DNA of 34,411 bases from Asparagopsis taxiformis (taxonomy: Eukaryota; Rhodophyta; Florideophyceae; Bonnemaisoniales; Bonnemaisoniaceae), in NCBI GenBank assembly GCA_030407315.1, contig JALQPE010002674.1:1-34411 (forward strand), written 5' to 3'. The position numbers were made by a program, and so were the translations under genes. Each line of letters starts with the position of its first letter. The first letter of the stretch is position 1. The notes under the pieces were generated by a model. That model worked only from the letters and a program-made list of their open reading frames with translations, made no database searches and was not told the DNA's origin. Positions 31,458 to 34,411 of this stretch are shown here, in pieces.

Positions 31458-31643
31458 GCATGGGAAGCACTGCTCGCAATTATGTGACGGGCTAGAGTTC
31501 ACTGTAGATGTTTTGCAGAACAAAAAATCGGCAGTGTATAGTAGAAAATGCTGACGTGGGGAAGAGTAACTGCATGGAACACGAGGATAAGATTGGGCCG
31601 GATATTGCGTAGTTGTAAAGAAATTATTGAGATACTTGGACAA

Positions 31644-32584
31644 GAGATGTTGCTCAATATCAGGAAGTGAAGATATCTCCGCTCTCTCACACGCACAGAA
31701 ATTATGATTGAAGGCTATGTGACCGATTAAGGCGGGAAAGATGTGATACTTGATAGAATTTCAAAGCTCAATCTTACTTGTAAACATCACTGGTGACTGT
31801 AAATTCACGATGATATATGACCGAATACTGAGAACTAAAATCATCTCCATGCGTGGATAGCCTCGTAAGAGATACCAAAAGAGATTTTCTGATAATCTCC
31901 TCATCGAATGACCGCTGATACTTGCACACTGATTCTTACACGTTTGTGAAATTTCTCCAGGAACAACATGTCTCTCTGTTTAATTTGTAGTGTAAATTTG
32001 TGCACTGTTAAATGTGTCATTGCACGACGCAGTACCCTCTCACCCGCTCTCTGGCAACCACTTGCTTTATTTGCGTAGAACCGTGTGAACGAATCAGCAG
32101 TAAATCGAGGAGGGAAGCCCTGATGGCCCAGTCTCAAATATTATGTTTGTCAGGTTGTATCACGACCAATTTGTTTCCCTAAACAAATTACACAGCAATG
32201 TTGAACAATGTGCGGTGTTACATTACAGCTCATGAACAGTGCAAAGTTTTATTTACACTTTTTATCGTCTCGTTGAATGTCAGTGATATGACTGCTGTCA
32301 TCCGTTATGAAATATCTCGTATGGTAACACGCAAGTTTCCGTTCCACTTGAGAGAAAGCTCAACTGCGTTCATATCGAAATAAACATTACATAGTATAAT
32401 TGGTATACGTTACAAGTTAAAGAGTCTTCTCGCAGAACTCCTACATGATAGCCAATCATGCGTTCCGCCTCAACCAGATGTGCATGCATTACTTATTTAA
32501 TCAAGAGCGTAAACCTCGGCATGGAAATGAGTGTACTCTTCCAAAAATATCAGCTTCAAATTAGTTCTCGGAAACTAGAGCTGG
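31644..32584. other. Intergenic region between divergent mobile-element genes
   Basis: No gene is supported. The inverted repeat AATTTGTTT-CCCT-AAACAAATT (32168-32189) is perfect with 9-base arms. The region should contain the promoters of both the ParB-like (minus) and DUF7869 (plus) genes. Confidence 0.4.
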
Positions 32585-34411
32585 ATGGATGAAACTGTGA
32601 ATGAAACTCTGAATCCATCACTGAAGCGTCCCAACTGGGAGCAGAAGACTTTATCCGACTTGAAGAAAAAAACGTCAGAAGCTTGCTGAGGAGTCATCTA
32701 TTATTGATATATCTGAGCTGAAATGCTGCAAAGGTAAACGATGCTTTACCAAGGTCAAGGTCAGTTACTTCAAGGCACAAAGGAAAAGAATGCTTCAGAT
32801 GTCTCAGGAACAGCGAAAATATGTTTGACAGGAATGCTTCGGTTGGTAAAAGTCGATGAGAAGGTAATAAAGCGGTTCTACTTTGACGGCCGGCCGGTAT
32901 GTTCTACATTTCTCGACATTGGTTTCGGAATATCAAGATTTTTTGCAGTGTGCCGCGAAAGAGACTCCTCGTTCAGGGGGCTCGAAGTCTATTTTCAGAA
33001 TGCCAGGTCTCGGAGCTAGGCAGATTGGAAAAGAATATATCAATGCTTACCTTGTGAGTTTGGCTGAAAGCACTGCCAATCGAATGCCTGATTCCGGAGA
33101 GCTTCATTTGCCCTATTTCGAGAAAAAGCAGGTGTACCAAATGTTCAAAACTCACTGGAATGAGCACGATGGAATGGGCAACATAATTCCAGCCCCAACT
33201 TATGCGTACTTTATAAAAGTTTGGGGGTCCCAACTGCAGAAACGTCAAGTGCAGGCGCGTACACAGGTTCTCCAAATGTGATATATGTGAGAAGCTAAGA
33301 CAAGAACTTTCAGAAGCTGGAATAGACCGTACCCGCTCAGATGAGCTCCGAAAAATGCAGAAAAACCACCATCGGTTTGTGGAAATGGAGCGTATGCAGT
33401 ATTACAAGAATCGAGAAGCTGCCAGAATTTCTCCCACAAATTTTGCCAGTATCATTATTGATGGAGCTTCTCAAAGCTGTTTTGAACTTCCGCACTGGCC
33501 GTATGAGACCAAGGGAACACAGCGTGGGCACAAGATACGATTCATGTAACAGAATTCTGGAGCATGCATGTCCTAATAAGCTTATGTTGCTAACTATAAC
33601 TGAAGAACATAAGACAGGGTCAAACCACGTGATTGAGGCACTTCACCGCTGGTTATGTAGGAAAGCAATGGAAGGAAAGCTACCTGATGTTCTGTTCATC
33701 CAAGTCGATAATTGCTCGCGCGAAAATAAGAATAGATATTTTATGTCGTATGTGAAATGTCTGGTGTCTCTCGAAGTTTTTGCCGAGATACATGTGTCAT
33801 TCCTACCGGTTGGTCATACGCATGAAGATATTGATCAGTGCTTTTCCTGCCTGTCTAAAAGGCTTCGAACGAATTCGGCAATAACGTTACAAGATCTACA
33901 CCATGAGCTAACCAAGGCATATACACCAAGACCATTCGTAGCCCACATGATACGCGTCATTAACCTCTCCACACTCTTTGAAAACTCAAAATACCTTCAA
34001 AAAGTTCCTTCTTTCTCTCACTTCAGGTACTTCCGATTCTCAAGAGCTTCCGGAGAAACAACAAGTCAATACGAGAGGCATCCGACAACTGCCTCAGTTA
34101 AAGAAACATGCCAAGGCGAATGGAATCCACTACATCCAGGACGCTCCGGAGGCTTTCTTAAATTTACGCCAAACCTATTCTCAGCCCCTCCTACCGAAAC
34201 ATCTCCACCAGAAAACATCTTGGAAGTATCTCGCGGGATTGCAGCTGCTGAATCTCGAATTGCCGATAGGAAAAAGTTGAGGATCTGGAGATGCTCCGTG
34301 ACACCATTTATAAGCCAAGGAAGGATCGAGCACACTGGAACCGTTTCCTTTCACCTGAGTCTGGAAACTGGAATGTTCCTAATTTGATGGGGTATAATGT
34401 TGTTTCGGAAC
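32585..34411 (+). pseudogene. DUF7869-type protein, putative transposase, runs off window
   Basis: ATG at 32585 (MDETVNETLN) opens a protein readable through several one-base frame changes: in an A7 run (32666-32672), at GTTTGA (about 32825), in a T6 run (32939-32944), and near 33281 and 33545. Family landmarks appear in order: CCKGKRCF, FDGRPVCSTFLDIGFGIS, CDICEKLRQEL, SIIIDGASQ, TITEEHKTGSN, LFIQVDNCSRENKN (Asp at 33707-33709) and LPVGHTHEDIDQCFS (33806-33850). The conserved D...H/D pattern and NKN/GHTHxDID motifs fit an RNase H-like, DDE-type catalytic core, but enzymatic function for DUF7869 is inferred, not known to me. The last stretch (EDLEMLRDTIYKPRKDRAHW, about 34277-34336) is still open at the window end. 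Confidence 0.75.

Overview
The window looks like transposon-rich eukaryotic nuclear DNA. Reasons: remnants of ER and nuclear genes of eukaryotic type (an ALG12-type mannosyltransferase with a 75-nt GT-AG intron, and the C-terminal half of an SHPRH-type RING/SNF2 ligase), a TATA box, AATAAA signals, a gene whose start codon is probably assembled by splicing, and many palindromic repeat families. I cannot name the lineage. The mobile-element protein families recall those of oomycetes, red algae and similar protists, but that is an impression only. Almost every recognisable gene is broken by single-base indels, many in homopolymer runs, plus some stop codons. Three reading frames are clean: a 507-residue orphan, a two-zinc-finger protein and a small basic protein.

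Layout. 1-3.95 kb: a degraded, GC-rich mobile-element-type gene with a ParB-like segment. 4.2-5.6 kb: a tandem ~390-bp repeat of nested palindromes. 5.9-6.9 kb: a purine/G-rich tract. 6.9-7.2 kb: a GGACGTCC repeat cluster. 7.5-9.0 kb (minus): a frameshifted gene whose product begins with a near-perfect histone H3 tail but has no clear histone fold. 9.57-10.87 kb: a promoter, intron, zinc-finger ORF, second small ORF and poly(A) signal. 12.4-13.65 kb (minus): a heparinase II/III-like gene remnant. 13.9-15.5 kb (minus): a beta-class DPPY DNA methyltransferase with a Cys-rich tail. 15.5-29.95 kb: a segment bounded by two arrays of the palindromic word ACTGCC/GGCAGT; it carries the 507-aa orphan, three arrays of a ~118-bp hairpin repeat, an ALG12 copy running into a glycosyltransferase fragment, and an SHPRH 3' half sandwiched between hairpin arrays. 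30.2-31.5 kb (minus): a ParB-like gene. 32.6-34.4 kb (plus): a DUF7869-type putative transposase running off the window.

Main hypothesis. The ParB-like gene on the right and the methyltransferase on the left lie on the same strand, in the order of the ParB-methyltransferase fusions known from bacteria and phages. Both break at the ACTGCC/GGCAGT arrays. They may be two halves of one gene split by a ~14.4-kb insertion. That gene, divergent from the DUF7869 gene, would form a mobile module carrying its own DNA adenine or cytosine methyltransferase. The second notable object is the H3-tail-bearing protein, a possible histone mimic. Both are inferences from reading alone.
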